Shown piece after piece: positions 1 through 9,678 of a DNA stretch of 64,000 bases. Positions within the stretch are counted from its first letter, which is position 1. The number at the start of each line of letters is the position of its first letter. Made by a program: the position numbers and the translations under genes. The DNA comes from Nitrospira sp. CR1.3 (GTDB lineage: Bacteria > Nitrospirota > Nitrospiria > Nitrospirales > Nitrospiraceae). The notes below the pieces were generated by a model. That model searched no databases, was not told the origin of the DNA, and worked only from the letters and a program-made list of their open reading frames with translations. The DNA lies in the NCBI GenBank assembly GCA_014055525.1, contig WIAH01000018.1, positions 1 to 64,000 on the forward strand, in the 5' to 3' direction.

Positions 1-188
1 ACCGGTAAAGGGCATGACGACCTTGGCTGTCCCCCGGTCTCTGCGGACCTCGGCACCGTCGGCCTATCACGCCCGAGTTGATGATGCGCCGTATCATTGC
101 CGTACTCGGTCCAAGATACAAGGCACCGGTAATGCCGGAGCCAGTCCCTTCGGGGCTGTTCACCGTGACAGAACCCGCACACCTTTGG
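1..188. other. window edge, no gene supported
   Basis: This is the stretch downstream of the M20 peptidase. I see no ORF with family resemblance, no stem-loop followed by a T run, and no RNA gene. An open frame on the plus strand runs through it into the antisense of the peptidase and has no recognisable start signal or protein character. Confidence 0.4.
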
Positions 189-1562
189 TCAGCCGAAACG
201 CCCCATCTTCGCCAACTCCCCAAAATAGTGCGCGAAGGCCTTCATACCTCCTGACGCCTGGCCCCAATCGAAGTATTCATTCGGCGCGTGGTAGCCATGC
301 TCGGGCAGACTCAGGCCTAAGAACAGTATCGGCACCTTCCACATTTTCTGCATGGTCACGACCGCGCCGATCGAGCCGCCTTCGCGGATGAAGGCCGGCT
401 CCTTGCCGAACCCGGCTTTGGCCGCCCGTTTCACGCAGTCGACGTAGGGCCCGTCGAAACTGCCTTTGAAGGGATGCAACATCCCTTCTCTTTCCACTCG
501 GATGTCCGGATTCAGCTTAGCCACGTACTTCTTGAACAAGGCGAGCACCTTCTCCGGCCGTTGATTCGGCACGAGCCTCATACTGACCTTGAGCTCCCCG
601 TGACCCGGCACAATGGTCTTTACGCCGGGGCCGTGATAGCCGCCTGTCAGACCATGAATTTCAAACGTTGGTGCCGCCCAGATGCGGCGCATGATCTCGG
701 CGGGGTCGTCGGTGCGAAGTTGCTGGAGCCCGTAGGCCCCCTTGAATCGTCTTACCTGAAACCCCGATTTCAAGAAACTTGCGATCTCGGCTTTGGTCGG
801 CTTCACGACATCCTTGTAGAATCCGGGAATTTTCACCTCGCCCGTTCTTGCATTTACGCAGGCCTGGGCTATTTCCATCAACTCGGCTAGAGGATTGCGG
901 GCCGCTCCGCCTGTCACGCCCGAATGCGCGTCCTTGCTTCCGGTTCGCAGGGTCAATCTGGCGCCGAGCAGACCGCGCAGGCCGTAGGGCATGGCCGGCC
1001 GCCCCTTCGCGATCCAGATCGTGTCGGACACGACGACCGAATCGGGACGTGGAATCCCCGCACGGTCCTTGAGCCCTGCTGCGAAATGCGGGCTCCCGAT
1101 CTCTTCCTCCAGCTCCCACAGGAACCGGATGTTGATCGGCAGGCCCTGCTCGACGGCAAAGCGCGCGCCCAATAGGGCCGAGAGTGCCGGCCCCTTGTCG
1201 TCGGTGGCGCCGCGGCCACGGTAGATCCCGTTCTCAATCGTAAATGCGAACGGCTCCTGCTGCCATTCCGGTTCTTGCGCCGGCTGCACATCCATGTGGT
1301 TGTAGATCGTGACGGTGGGATGATGCCCGCCGGTCATCCAGCCGCCGGAGACGATCGGGTAGCCTCCGGTCTCAACGATCCGCGCCTCCGCGCCAAGGTC
1401 CGTAAGAACCTGCGCAGCCACGGTCGCCATACGCCTGACGTCACTCGATCGCGCCGGGTCCATGCTGATCGAGGGAATTTCGACCATCTGTCCGAGCAGA
1501 CCTTCGAATCGCCGTCGGCTTCCCAGGACATACTTCTCAAGCAGGTCGGCTTCCACGCTCAT
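189..1562 (-). CDS. M20 family metallopeptidase (dipeptidase-like)
   Basis: Zinc-dependent M20/ArgE/DapE/CNDP2-type hydrolase, 457 residues, probably a cytosolic dipeptidase; the substrate is not predictable. Metal and catalytic landmarks are visible in order: a HMD motif followed by a D-D-K-G-P segment, a W-E-L-E-E-E-I-G-S segment with the acidic pair, a dimerisation-domain region, and a late H-G-Y-H-A-P-N-E segment. The open frame continues upstream to 1664. The ATG at 1562 is preferred because GGGAGGAAAC lies at the right distance and the family N-terminus starts there. No signal peptide is seen. It is divergent from the exported protein that starts at 1676. Confidence 0.9.
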   Translation of the reverse strand: MSVEADLLEKYVLGSRRRFEGLLGQMVEIPSISMDPARSSDVRRMATVAAQVLTDLGAEARIVETGGYPIVSGGWMTGGHHPTVTIYNHMDVQPAQEPEWQQEPFAFTIENGIYRGRGATDDKGPALSALLGARFAVEQGLPINIRFLWELEEEIGSPHFAAGLKDRAGIPRPDSVVVSDTIWIAKGRPAMPYGLRGLLGARLTLRTGSKDAHSGVTGGAARNPLAELMEIAQACVNARTGEVKIPGFYKDVVKPTKAEIASFLKSGFQVRRFKGAYGLQQLRTDDPAEIMRRIWAAPTFEIHGLTGGYHGPGVKTIVPGHGELKVSMRLVPNQRPEKVLALFKKYVAKLNPDIRVEREGMLHPFKGSFDGPYVDCVKRAAKAGFGKEPAFIREGGSIGAVVTMQKMWKVPILFLGLSLPEHGYHAPNEYFDWGQASGGMKAFAHYFGELAKMGRFG

Positions 1563-1656
1563 TACCGGTTTCCTCCCAAGATTGTTGCGGCGGATTATAG
1601 CGACTGAGCAGTCCATGCGGAAGAGCGCAGCTGCCGGCGAATGATTGAACAAGAAA

Positions 1657-1665
1657 TGGTACAAT
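1657..1665 (+). promoter_or_regulatory. extended -10 promoter, near-leaderless
   Basis: TGGTACAAT fits an extended -10 element (TGn followed by TACAAT) and ends 10 nt before the ATG of the exported protein at 1676. No good -35 is seen, as expected for extended -10 promoters. If used, the mRNA would start within a few bases of the start codon. Confidence 0.4.
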
Positions 1666-1675
1666 AGGCTGGCCT

Positions 1676-2140
1676 ATGAAGATCAGTGCGCAGGCCTTCC
1701 TCTGGTTGTTCCTTACAATGAGCGCTCTATTTCCGGTCCGGCTGTCTCCCGCGTCAGCCGCCGACCTCGTTTCCGTCGCCCAGATTCTCGAAGAACCGTA
1801 CATCTTCCATCTCAAACAGGTCGTCCTCCAAGGCACGGTCAGGAATGTGCAGCCGCTCGATCCTTATAAGCTCCCCGCCGGCACGATGTGTTACGGCGCA
1901 TACCTGTTTTATCTGGAGGATGAGACCGCTTCCATCAACGTGGCTGTATTCGGCATTTGCGGGGTGCCGACCGTGAAGGATCCTGACGTGGAGGAGGGCG
2001 CGCGCATCGAGCTCCGTGCGACCATCCAGGCTCCAAGCCATGGCGGCTACTACTTAAGTTTTCAAGGGCTCAAGGTCGTGGGAGAGCGTGAAGGGGTCAT
2101 ACAGGCTGTGGCCGACCAGATTGCACCGCTGAAGGAATAG
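1676..2140 (+). CDS. exported small protein, possible OB-fold
   Basis: Hypothetical secreted or periplasmic protein of 154 residues. Residues 1-28 form a signal peptide with a hydrophobic core and an A-S-A-A type cleavage site. The mature part reads like a short beta-rich nucleic-acid-binding-type OB fold: a VVLQGTV strand, a CYG...FYLED segment and a final YLSFQGLKVV strand. It has two cysteines (CYG and GICG). The fold call is inference from the strand pattern; I do not recognise a named family. The following lipoprotein gene starts 16 bp downstream on the same strand, so the two probably share a transcript. Confidence 0.7.
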   Translation: MKISAQAFLWLFLTMSALFPVRLSPASAADLVSVAQILEEPYIFHLKQVVLQGTVRNVQPLDPYKLPAGTMCYGAYLFYLEDETASINVAVFGICGVPTVKDPDVEEGARIELRATIQAPSHGGYYLSFQGLKVVGEREGVIQAVADQIAPLKE

Positions 2141-2156
2141 CTGACGATCGATCCGC

Positions 2157-2852
2157 ATGAGATCCGGATTGCTCCTAATCGTGCTGGGTCTGGTGGCCGC
2201 TTGCAGCAGCAGCAAGGGTCTGCCGGTTGAAACGCTGCAAGAAATTCTTCGACAGGAGGCCATACGCTTTGAGGGAGAACGCTCCCCGAAGCCGTCGCCC
2301 TCGCACAACTTTCCGCCTACCCCGCCGGCACTGGGCCTGTATCTCAAGCCGACCGGATTTCTGCAACATGAATTCGAATGGAGCAATGCCGATCGAGACC
2401 ATGTACTGACATGGGCCAGACGCTTGACAGCCGACCACGGTCTGGCAAGCGCGAACTTCGTGCCTCAGTCCTCGCTCAAAGGCGATCAGCTCGTCCAGCT
2501 TCGGGATTCGGCTGCAAGGTACGGCGCTGATTTTCTTCTCGTTTTTGACGGAGCCGCCGCCGTTGATCGGTATAACAACTACAAGGGTCCCTTGCTGTAC
2601 TGGACGATCATCGGCGCGTACGTTGCCGACGGCACCCACAGCGACGCGCTCTGCCTGATCCGAGGCTCCCTCTGGGAAGTGAAGACCGGATCGTTGCTGT
2701 TCCAGGAAGAAGCGCAAGGCCGCGCGCAGACGGTAGGGCCCGCCGCCTTTCTTGAGGACGATGTCGTGGTCGAGGCGGCGAAGGCGAAGGCGCTGGTGGA
2801 GTTGCAGCGCCGCATTGCGGAGCGCGTCAAACGACTGAGGGAACCGTCGTAA
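2157..2852 (+). CDS. putative lipoprotein
   Basis: Hypothetical lipoprotein of 231 residues. The N-terminus is a short basic start, a hydrophobic core and a V-A-A-C lipobox with Cys16 as the lipidation site, followed by a Ser-rich tether. The mature domain has alternating strands and helices (an ADFLLVFDG strand, a LLYWTIIGAYV segment, a WEVKTGSLLFQEEA segment). This resembles the GNA1162/LpoB-like class of lipoproteins that make up an alpha/beta domain, but the assignment is weak. The C-terminus is a basic helix. It ends 16 bp before the convergent BBP2 barrel gene. Confidence 0.7.
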   Translation: MRSGLLLIVLGLVAACSSSKGLPVETLQEILRQEAIRFEGERSPKPSPSHNFPPTPPALGLYLKPTGFLQHEFEWSNADRDHVLTWARRLTADHGLASANFVPQSSLKGDQLVQLRDSAARYGADFLLVFDGAAAVDRYNNYKGPLLYWTIIGAYVADGTHSDALCLIRGSLWEVKTGSLLFQEEAQGRAQTVGPAAFLEDDVVVEAAKAKALVELQRRIAERVKRLREPS

Positions 2853-2868
2853 GCGAACGGCCGAGTCG

Positions 2869-4110
2869 TCAGCGAGAATCGAAGCTCCAGAGCACGGAAA
2901 AGAACAACAGATTCTGTGATGGAGTCAGTCCGATGATCCCGGGGGCGACCTGCCCTCCGGTGTAGAATCCGCCCTGCGGTCCGGTCGAGTGATCGAACCG
3001 GTACTCCAGCCGAAACAGCGTCGTCGTCCAGCGGTACAGCCACTTGTACTCCAACGTGGTGGTCACGGCCTTGATGAATTGCCGGGCGCCTGTGAGTGTC
3101 CCGTCGGGGTCGTAATACAACTCCGGCCGAACGGCAATGGCCCATGGCTGAGCCAACTGCCAGCGGGTCCAGATCGCCCCGCCGGTCCAGAACACTTGTC
3201 GGTCCCCGGCTTGCGGTATCGCGCGCTCCGTCCCGATGTCATAGGCAAAGGCCACGGTAAAGGCGTCGCGCTTCCATTCCAGGATGCTGTCCGAGAAGAA
3301 ACGCCAGTATTGAATATTGGTGTTGGATTGGTCGGGTCCGTAGTAGAGATTTTGTATGAACGTCACCCGCGGCGAGGCAGCCCAGCTCACCTGAGTGCCA
3401 TAACTCGGAAGATTGTTGGGGTACGAGAGAAAGTTGTACCGATTGATGACGTAGAAGACGCCCTTGACCGCCTCGTTGAACCGGTACTGCGCAGAGACCC
3501 CGAACATGAAATAGGGAGAGTTATCCGCGAGATAGGATCGCGTGTAATTGAAGTTGTCTTTGGCGTAAAAGGAGTCATAGCCGATGAAGCTGTTAAAGAG
3601 TCCGGCCGTGATCGTGAGGCCGGTTCCGATGGGGGCCAGGTAGGACACATTGGCGCGGGAAAAGTGGCTGAAGGTCTCGGCGGGCTCGTAGGGGTGCCCG
3701 AACCGATCGCTGGCATTCGGAACTTCTCCATCGACATCGCGACCTGTTTGAAGGGCAAATTCCATTCCCCAGCGTGACGATTCATTCGCCTCTTTCCTGA
3801 CATAGGCCAGCGCCATGTTGAGGTTCAAATCATTCACTCGCTGCGTCGTGACCTTGCTGCGCCATTGATGATTCTCGGGGAAGTTGAAGTCGATGGGATA
3901 GGTAAGATCCAGATAGGCGCCGTAGCGCCAGAGCGATTTGGTCGATTGTTCCTGTTCGGAATTTTCCGCAGGGGGCGGCGGGGTCGAAGTCGGCGGAGAC
4001 TCTTCAGCCCGCACCGCCGAAATCGCCGTCATCCAGATGAGAACGAGCATCATGGCAGAGAATATGCCGACGGCCGGCAGACCCGTTGTCTTTCCCGCTC
4101 GTTCGATCAC
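2869..4110 (-). CDS. outer-membrane beta-barrel protein (BBP2/porin-like)
   Basis: Predicted outer-membrane barrel of 413 residues, BBP2 (OmpL-like, DUF1597) type. It has a signal peptide (about residues 1-35, ending near A-V-R-A), then a Pro-rich linker. The mature protein begins with a WRYGAYLDLTYPIDFNFP motif, continues through alternating amphipathic strands, and ends in WSFDSR, close to a terminal aromatic strand. GTG at 4110 is the assigned start; an internal ATG pair near residue 20 would shorten the signal peptide. It is a close paralogue of the divergent gene at 4299-5510, sharing the FNSFIGY, YYGPDQSNT, WRFFSDSI and QFIKAVTTT blocks. Substrate unknown. Confidence 0.85.
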   Translation of the reverse strand: MIERAGKTTGLPAVGIFSAMMLVLIWMTAISAVRAEESPPTSTPPPPAENSEQEQSTKSLWRYGAYLDLTYPIDFNFPENHQWRSKVTTQRVNDLNLNMALAYVRKEANESSRWGMEFALQTGRDVDGEVPNASDRFGHPYEPAETFSHFSRANVSYLAPIGTGLTITAGLFNSFIGYDSFYAKDNFNYTRSYLADNSPYFMFGVSAQYRFNEAVKGVFYVINRYNFLSYPNNLPSYGTQVSWAASPRVTFIQNLYYGPDQSNTNIQYWRFFSDSILEWKRDAFTVAFAYDIGTERAIPQAGDRQVFWTGGAIWTRWQLAQPWAIAVRPELYYDPDGTLTGARQFIKAVTTTLEYKWLYRWTTTLFRLEYRFDHSTGPQGGFYTGGQVAPGIIGLTPSQNLLFFSVLWSFDSR

Positions 4111-4298
4111 GCAGGCTTACGCCGAGAGATGCTATTTCGCAATGCGGCCCCTTATCACATCCGGTCTTGAGGCCCTTCTGATGCGATTACCACGCCTTTT
4201 TACCTCATTTTGATGGATAATGCGCTATCGTTCCCGCTGGGAGCGATGGCATGGAAATCGGCGATCGGCACCGCACAGGGCTGGGAGGAACAGTTCGC

Positions 4299-5510
4299 GT
4301 GAGCCGGGTATCGTTTCTGGCGCCCTACCTGATCGCGTGTTTAGCTGTCACCATCATTCCAGTTATTGCGGCGGCTGAAGAAGCGCCCCTCCGACCGCCT
4401 GGTGACGACCCTCCTGTCGCCAGCGCGCCGGCAGTATCGCCGGCTGAACCGGCGCAGTCCGACAAACCTCTGTGGCACTACGGAGGGTTCATCGATCTCG
4501 GATATTCGCTCAATTTCAATTTTCCCGCCAACCATTTCTTCCGCGACCGCAGCACGACCCCGAAGGTCAATGAGCTCAACCTGAACATGCTGGCTGGCTA
4601 CGTCCGCAAGGACGCAACCGAATCGTCACGATGGGGAACAGAATTATTGGTCCAAACCGGGGAGGACTCCAAGGCCTTCGGCTTCGCCGTTGGTCTGCCG
4701 AAAGTGCAGGACTCCGATGTGTGGCGTCACTTCGGACGCGCGAATGTGTCTTATCTGGCACCGGTCGGAAACGGCCTTACCGTTCAAGCGGGACTCTTCA
4801 ACAGCTTCATCGGCTACGAGTCGCTCTATGCCAAGGACAACGGCAACTACACGCGCGCCTGGATCGCCGACTATTCGCCGTACCTGATGTTCGGGGTCAA
4901 TGCCGTTTACACGTTTAACGACCAGTGGACCGGCGCGTTCTTCATCATCAACGACTATTTCCACCTTGAGAATTCCAACAGCGTCCCCAGTTACGGAGGG
5001 CAAGTCCAGTACAAACCCACGTCCGCATGGACCATCAAAGAGACGATCTATTATGGGCCGGATCAGTCCAACACAGCGGTGGAATTCTGGCGCTTCTTTT
5101 CAGACAGCATCGTCGAATGGAAAGGAGAGCGTGTCACGGTTGGGATCGACTATCAAGTCGGGACCCAGAAGAACGCCTCCGCGCTCGGCAATCCGCGAGA
5201 TTTCTACACCGGAGCGACCTTGGAAACGCGCTGGCAGATTTCCGGCCCCTGGGCCGTCTCGATCAGACCCGAATTCTATTGGGATCGGAACGGCCTGATG
5301 ACCGGGTCAGAACAATTCATCAAGGCGATCACAACGACCGGCGAATACCGGATACCCTACAAGTGGACCAATACGATCTGCCGGCTGGAGTATCGGTATG
5401 ACGATTCCACCGGACCGGGCGGTGGGTTCTTTAAGGGGACGAACAATGTGCTCACGCCGGGGCAGCAGATGTTGATCTTCTCGGTCATCGGGACGTTTGA
5501 CTCTCCGTGA
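4299..5510 (+). CDS. outer-membrane beta-barrel protein (BBP2/porin-like), paralogue
   Basis: 403-residue BBP2-type barrel, paralogous to the divergent gene at 2869-4110. The GTG at 4299 is chosen because GGGAGGAA (4283-4290) sits exactly 8 nt upstream; an in-frame ATG at 4251 would add 16 residues before the signal peptide and has no ribosome-binding site. A signal peptide covers about residues 1-26 (cleavage near I-A-A-A). It has the same family blocks as its neighbour: LWHYGGFIDLGYSLNFNFP, FNSFIGYESLYAKDN, YYGPDQSNT and a terminal VIGTFDSP strand. Its stop is 3 bp from the end of the convergent kdpE. Head-to-head duplicates that have diverged suggest two barrels expressed under different conditions. 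Confidence 0.87.
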   Translation: MSRVSFLAPYLIACLAVTIIPVIAAAEEAPLRPPGDDPPVASAPAVSPAEPAQSDKPLWHYGGFIDLGYSLNFNFPANHFFRDRSTTPKVNELNLNMLAGYVRKDATESSRWGTELLVQTGEDSKAFGFAVGLPKVQDSDVWRHFGRANVSYLAPVGNGLTVQAGLFNSFIGYESLYAKDNGNYTRAWIADYSPYLMFGVNAVYTFNDQWTGAFFIINDYFHLENSNSVPSYGGQVQYKPTSAWTIKETIYYGPDQSNTAVEFWRFFSDSIVEWKGERVTVGIDYQVGTQKNASALGNPRDFYTGATLETRWQISGPWAVSIRPEFYWDRNGLMTGSEQFIKAITTTGEYRIPYKWTNTICRLEYRYDDSTGPGGGFFKGTNNVLTPGQQMLIFSVIGTFDSP

Positions 5511-5513
5511 GAG

Positions 5514-6212
5514 TTACTCGGTTCTGAGTCGGTACCCGACTCCCAGCTCCGTGTGGAGGTATCGCGGCTGAGCGGGATTCTCTTCGAGCTTGCTTCGGAG
5601 CTGGCGCATATAGACCCGGAGATAGTGAGCCTCCTCGACCCGCAGCGGTCCCCACACCTCCTTGAGCAGTTGGCGATGCGTCAGAACCTTTCCCGCATGG
5701 CGGACCAGCGTCGTGAGCAGCTTGTACTCGATCGGCGTCAGATGAATTTCTTTGCCGGATACGAAGATCTGCCTCCGGCCAAGGTCGATACGCAGTTCGC
5801 CGAGTGTGAACACGGAATCACCTCTTGTTTCGGAGATTCGGGCGACATGTCTGAGAGCGGCGCGCATCCGGGCGAGGAGTTCGTTGACGCCAAACGGCTT
5901 GGTGACGTAATCGTCGGCGCCCAGATCGAGCGCCGCCACTTTCATCTGTTCCTGATCTCGCGCCGACAGGACGATAATCGGTGTGGATGTCCATTCCCGC
6001 ACCTGACGAATCAGTTCGGTCCCGTCCAGATCCGGCAGACCGAGATCGATCAGTATGAGATCGGGATTTCTCGACTTGGCTTCCGCAAGGCCGTCCCCTC
6101 CTGTCACGGCCTCGTACAAGCGAAACCCGTGTGCATGAAGTGTTGTCCGCAGGAACCGGCGAATCTCCGGCTCATCCTCGATTACTAGCACTGTAACTTC
6201 CTGTCCGGACAT
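5514..6212 (-). CDS. kdpE: KdpE response regulator
   Basis: Cytosolic OmpR/PhoB-class response regulator of 232 residues, the partner of KdpD. It has a receiver domain with the acidic pocket (IEDEPEI), the phospho-acceptor Asp in DLILIDLGLPDLDG and the conserved Lys in YVTKPF, followed by a winged-helix DNA-binding domain (LTPIEYKLLTTLVRHAGKV ... LRVYMRQLRSKLE). The frame is open upstream to 6362, but the ATG at 6212 has a GGGAGGT ribosome-binding site and gives the normal family length. It lies 41 bp after kdpD and is the last gene of the kdp operon. Confidence 0.95.
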   Translation of the reverse strand: MSGQEVTVLVIEDEPEIRRFLRTTLHAHGFRLYEAVTGGDGLAEAKSRNPDLILIDLGLPDLDGTELIRQVREWTSTPIIVLSARDQEQMKVAALDLGADDYVTKPFGVNELLARMRAALRHVARISETRGDSVFTLGELRIDLGRRQIFVSGKEIHLTPIEYKLLTTLVRHAGKVLTHRQLLKEVWGPLRVEEAHYLRVYMRQLRSKLEENPAQPRYLHTELGVGYRLRTE

Positions 6213-6253
6213 ATCGGCTGGACCTCCCGACCGCAATTCACTTCCGGAGTCGA

Positions 6254-8956
6254 TCAGGCCGGCTTCGGTTCTGCCCGTTCCGCTTCGACGGAGGGTTGCT
6301 GTTCCAACAGCGGGATCGTGAAACGGAACACCCCTCCTCCTCCGCGCCGGTTCTCCGCCCAAATACGGCCGCCGTGCGCCTCAACGATGCCGCGACATAT
6401 CGTCAATCCCAAGCCAACCCCTCCCTCTCGGGCAAACTTCCCGCGATAGAATTTGTCGAAGATGCGGGCTTCTTCGCCGACTGGAATGCCCGGACCTCGA
6501 TCTGCGATTTCCACCACAACGTCGCTATCGCTCACCGATGCGGTTAGATCAATCGCGCTGCCCGGGGGCGCGTACTTTGCGGCATTCTCGACGAGATTGA
6601 TCACGACCTGCTCCAGCAGAACTCCATCGACCAGCACCAGCGGCAGGTCGATAGGAAACGTGGTATTGAACGAATGATCGCGCAATCGTCCCTCCAATCT
6701 GGTCAGAGCCGCGCCGACGACCTCATCTACGGGGTGCCACTCTTTGCTGAGCCGCACAGCACCGGCCTCAATGCGCATCATGTCGAGCAGATTCTTGAGG
6801 AGGCGGTCCAGGCGATCGGCCTCACGGTAAATGGATCGAGAGAGTTCGCGGCGCGCTGCGTGATCGAGTATCCCCTGTTCCTCCGCCAAGCTACTGGCGG
6901 CCCCGGTAATTGTCGCCAACGGGGTCCGCAGGTCGTGGGAGACCGAACTGAGAATGGCATTCCGCATGCGCTCCGTTTCTACCCGCACATGTGCCTGCTG
7001 CGCCTCTTCGGACAGCCGCGTTCGCTCGATCGCCAACGCGACTTGATTTACGAGAGATTCGAGTAGGTGCAATCGATCAGGGTCCAGCAGTTCGATGGAG
7101 TCAGTCGGTCTGACGGCCACGACCCCGATTGCACCGGCGGAACCGACCAACGGCGTATAGAGCGCGCTGGCCCCGGGGAGCGTATCGGTCCCGAGTCCCG
7201 CCCGCTCGTTGTGCTCGAACACCCATTGGGCCACACCGGCTTCTTTTGGGTCAAACTCGAAATAGAGTTGCTCACCCCGTTGCAACTCCAACCGCTTCTC
7301 GGAATTCGCCAGAAAGACCGCAACCTGGCTGTCGAACACCTCTCGAAGATGTTTCGATGCGAGGTGCGCCAATGTGCCCGCTCCCCTATGAGTCGCAAGA
7401 TCGCGGGTCATCGCATAGAGCACGCCGGTGCGTTTTTCTCGATCCCGCGCCAGTTCGGCCTGTTGGCGGATACGGACGGCAAGGTTGCTGATGACCAAAG
7501 CCACGACCAGCATGACACCGAACGTCAGCAAGTATTGAATGTCGGACACCGCGAAGGAAAAGTAGGGAGGGACAAAGAAAAAATCGAAGCACGCCACGCT
7601 CAAGACCGAAGCCAGGACCGAGGGGCCGCGACCGGATCGAATCGCGACGACAATGACGGCAATAAGATACATCATGATCAGATTTGCCGGCGCGAAATAC
7701 GGGAACATCGACCAGGCGACGGCCGTCGCGATCACAATTCCGAGCGATGCCTGGGCATACCCCGAACGGTCGCTGGTCCTCCGGAGACTGCGGCGGATGA
7801 GAGGCTGTCCTTCCCCTGCTTCTCCAGTGATGACATAGATGTCGATCTCCCCGCTTTGGTGGATAAGTTCCGACACCACGGATCCGAAAATCCATTCCTT
7901 CCACGGAGACCTGACCGGCTTCCCGACGACAATCTTCGTTGCATTCCGCCTGCGCGCGTAACTCAAGAGTTCCTGGGCCACGTTGTCTCCGGTCAAGGTC
8001 ACCGTTTCGGCCCCCAGCTGCTCCGCCAACCGGAGGGTCTGTACCAACCGGTCCCGCTCGACCTGAGGCAATCGGAGATGTCGGGGAATCTGGACATAGA
8101 CAGCGATCCATTTGGCATGCAGATCTGCAGCCATTTGGCGCGCGACTCTGATCAAGCGTGGACCGCGCGATTTCATGTTGACGCAGACCATGATGGTCTC
8201 CGCGGCAGGCCAGGTCCGCACGACCGCATGGTCACGCCGGTAGACTTCCATCTGTTGATCGACCCGTTCCGCGGTACGGCGCAAGGCGAGTTCCCGTAGC
8301 GCGATCAGATTGCCTTTGGTGAAAAAATTTTTCACGGCGTGTTGGATTTGTTCGGGCACGTAGACTTTTCCGTCCTTGAGCCGTTGCAGAAGATCGTCAG
8401 GAGGCAGGTCGATCAGTTCGACGTCGTCAGCCCGCTCCAACATCGAATCGGGCACGGTTTCCCGCACACGCACCGCGGTGATTTGCGCAACGACATCGTT
8501 CAGGCTTTCCAGGTGCTGCACATTGACGGTGGTATAGACGGTAATGCCGGCCTTGAGTAACTCCTGAACATCTTGCCACCGCTTCGCGTGCCTCAAGCCC
8601 GGCGCGTTGGTATGAGCCAACTCGTCGATAAGGATGAGAGTGGGACGACGAACCAGAGCCGCATCAAGATCGAATTCCTGAAGAACGGTGCCGCGATACT
8701 CGACGACCCGCCGAGGCACGACTTCAAGTCCGGTTACCAGGGCCTCTGTCTCCGCACGGCCATGTGTCTCCACAACGCCGATGACGACGTCGACTCCGTC
8801 GCGTCTCTGCTCGTGCGCCGCTTCCAACATGGCGTAGGTTTTTCCCACGCCTGGATTGGCGCCGAAAAAGACTTTGAGTCTCCCTTCCGACTGTCTCACT
8901 TCCTCCGCCTGCACGCGTTTGAGCAGAGCGTCGGGATCAGGTCGTTCCTGGCTCAT
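6254..8956 (-). CDS. kdpD: KdpD osmosensitive K+ channel sensor histidine kinase
   Basis: 900-residue membrane sensor kinase controlling kdpFABC. Domains in order: KdpD N-terminal ATP-binding domain with Walker A GANPGVGKT (residues 32-40) and an ILIDELAHTN Walker B region; a universal-stress-protein-like domain ending near a YVITGEAGEG segment; a DUF4118-type block of four close membrane helices (about 400-500); a GAF-like region; a HisKA domain with the phospho-acceptor His in SVSHDLRTPL; and a HATPase domain with N (VINLVENAAKYA), DRGPGI and GVGLGLTI boxes. Normal length and complete. It lies 75 bp after kdpC. The phosphorylation partner is the adjacent KdpE. Confidence 0.96.
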   Translation of the reverse strand: MSQERPDPDALLKRVQAEEVRQSEGRLKVFFGANPGVGKTYAMLEAAHEQRRDGVDVVIGVVETHGRAETEALVTGLEVVPRRVVEYRGTVLQEFDLDAALVRRPTLILIDELAHTNAPGLRHAKRWQDVQELLKAGITVYTTVNVQHLESLNDVVAQITAVRVRETVPDSMLERADDVELIDLPPDDLLQRLKDGKVYVPEQIQHAVKNFFTKGNLIALRELALRRTAERVDQQMEVYRRDHAVVRTWPAAETIMVCVNMKSRGPRLIRVARQMAADLHAKWIAVYVQIPRHLRLPQVERDRLVQTLRLAEQLGAETVTLTGDNVAQELLSYARRRNATKIVVGKPVRSPWKEWIFGSVVSELIHQSGEIDIYVITGEAGEGQPLIRRSLRRTSDRSGYAQASLGIVIATAVAWSMFPYFAPANLIMMYLIAVIVVAIRSGRGPSVLASVLSVACFDFFFVPPYFSFAVSDIQYLLTFGVMLVVALVISNLAVRIRQQAELARDREKRTGVLYAMTRDLATHRGAGTLAHLASKHLREVFDSQVAVFLANSEKRLELQRGEQLYFEFDPKEAGVAQWVFEHNERAGLGTDTLPGASALYTPLVGSAGAIGVVAVRPTDSIELLDPDRLHLLESLVNQVALAIERTRLSEEAQQAHVRVETERMRNAILSSVSHDLRTPLATITGAASSLAEEQGILDHAARRELSRSIYREADRLDRLLKNLLDMMRIEAGAVRLSKEWHPVDEVVGAALTRLEGRLRDHSFNTTFPIDLPLVLVDGVLLEQVVINLVENAAKYAPPGSAIDLTASVSDSDVVVEIADRGPGIPVGEEARIFDKFYRGKFAREGGVGLGLTICRGIVEAHGGRIWAENRRGGGGVFRFTIPLLEQQPSVEAERAEPKPA

Positions 8957-9031
8957 GGGAATAGATCCTTGCCGTTATCGATTTCCCTACGGAGAGTGGT
9001 GCTCGAATTCTAGGGTAGGCCGGAAAAGTCG

Positions 9032-9670
9032 TCAACGAGACGGTCGATCGTTGGAAGTCGCGGCCCACTCGTCATGACTACCAGGCAGTCGCGCTCCGGA
9101 ATCAGCGCCTTCAAGCGCCAGATTCAATTCCAGAACATTGACTCGTCGCTCTCCCAGGAATCCGAACTGCCGCTCTTCCGTATGCTGTGTAACCAGTGTC
9201 CGCACCGCGCTCTCATCCAGGCGACGTGCGCGAGACACTCGCTTCACCTGGTACTCAGCAGCAGCCGGACTAATGTGAGGGTCCAGCCCGCTTCCGGAGG
9301 CCGTGACTAGATCGACAGGGATGGGCGTTTGATTGCCCGGGTCCGCCGCTTTCAACGCGGTAACCCTGGCCTTCGCAACCTCGACCAGTACCGGGTTCGT
9401 CGGGCCCAGGTTCGAGCCTCCTGATGCCGCGGCGTTGTAGGGAAACGGCGCGGTTGCCGATGGACGGCCCCAAAAATACTCCGGCCTATCAAAAAATTGC
9501 CCGATCAATTTCGACCCGATGACGTGGCCATTGTGAACAATCAAACTGCCGTTTGCCTGGTCCGGGAAAAACATCTGGGCCAGTCCCGTAACCGCCAGCG
9601 GGTAAACCAGGCCGGTAAGAACCGTCAGGATCACGAGCATCGTCAATGCAGGTCTAATCTGCTCTCTCAT
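9032..9670 (-). CDS. kdpC: potassium-transporting ATPase subunit C
   Basis: Single-span inner-membrane subunit of the K+ pump, 212 residues. It has one N-terminal TM helix ([19 protein letters not shown]) and the typical KdpC periplasmic signature [36 protein letters not shown], ending in the usual [10 protein letters not shown]. About 25 extra residues follow that usual end, longer than most family members. ATG at 9670 follows AAGG; a TTG at 9682 that overlaps the kdpB stop (TTGA) is the alternative start. Confidence 0.93.
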   Translation of the reverse strand: MREQIRPALTMLVILTVLTGLVYPLAVTGLAQMFFPDQANGSLIVHNGHVIGSKLIGQFFDRPEYFWGRPSATAPFPYNAAASGGSNLGPTNPVLVEVAKARVTALKAADPGNQTPIPVDLVTASGSGLDPHISPAAAEYQVKRVSRARRLDESAVRTLVTQHTEERQFGFLGERRVNVLELNLALEGADSGARLPGSHDEWAATSNDRPSR

Positions 9671-9678
9671 GGCGACCT

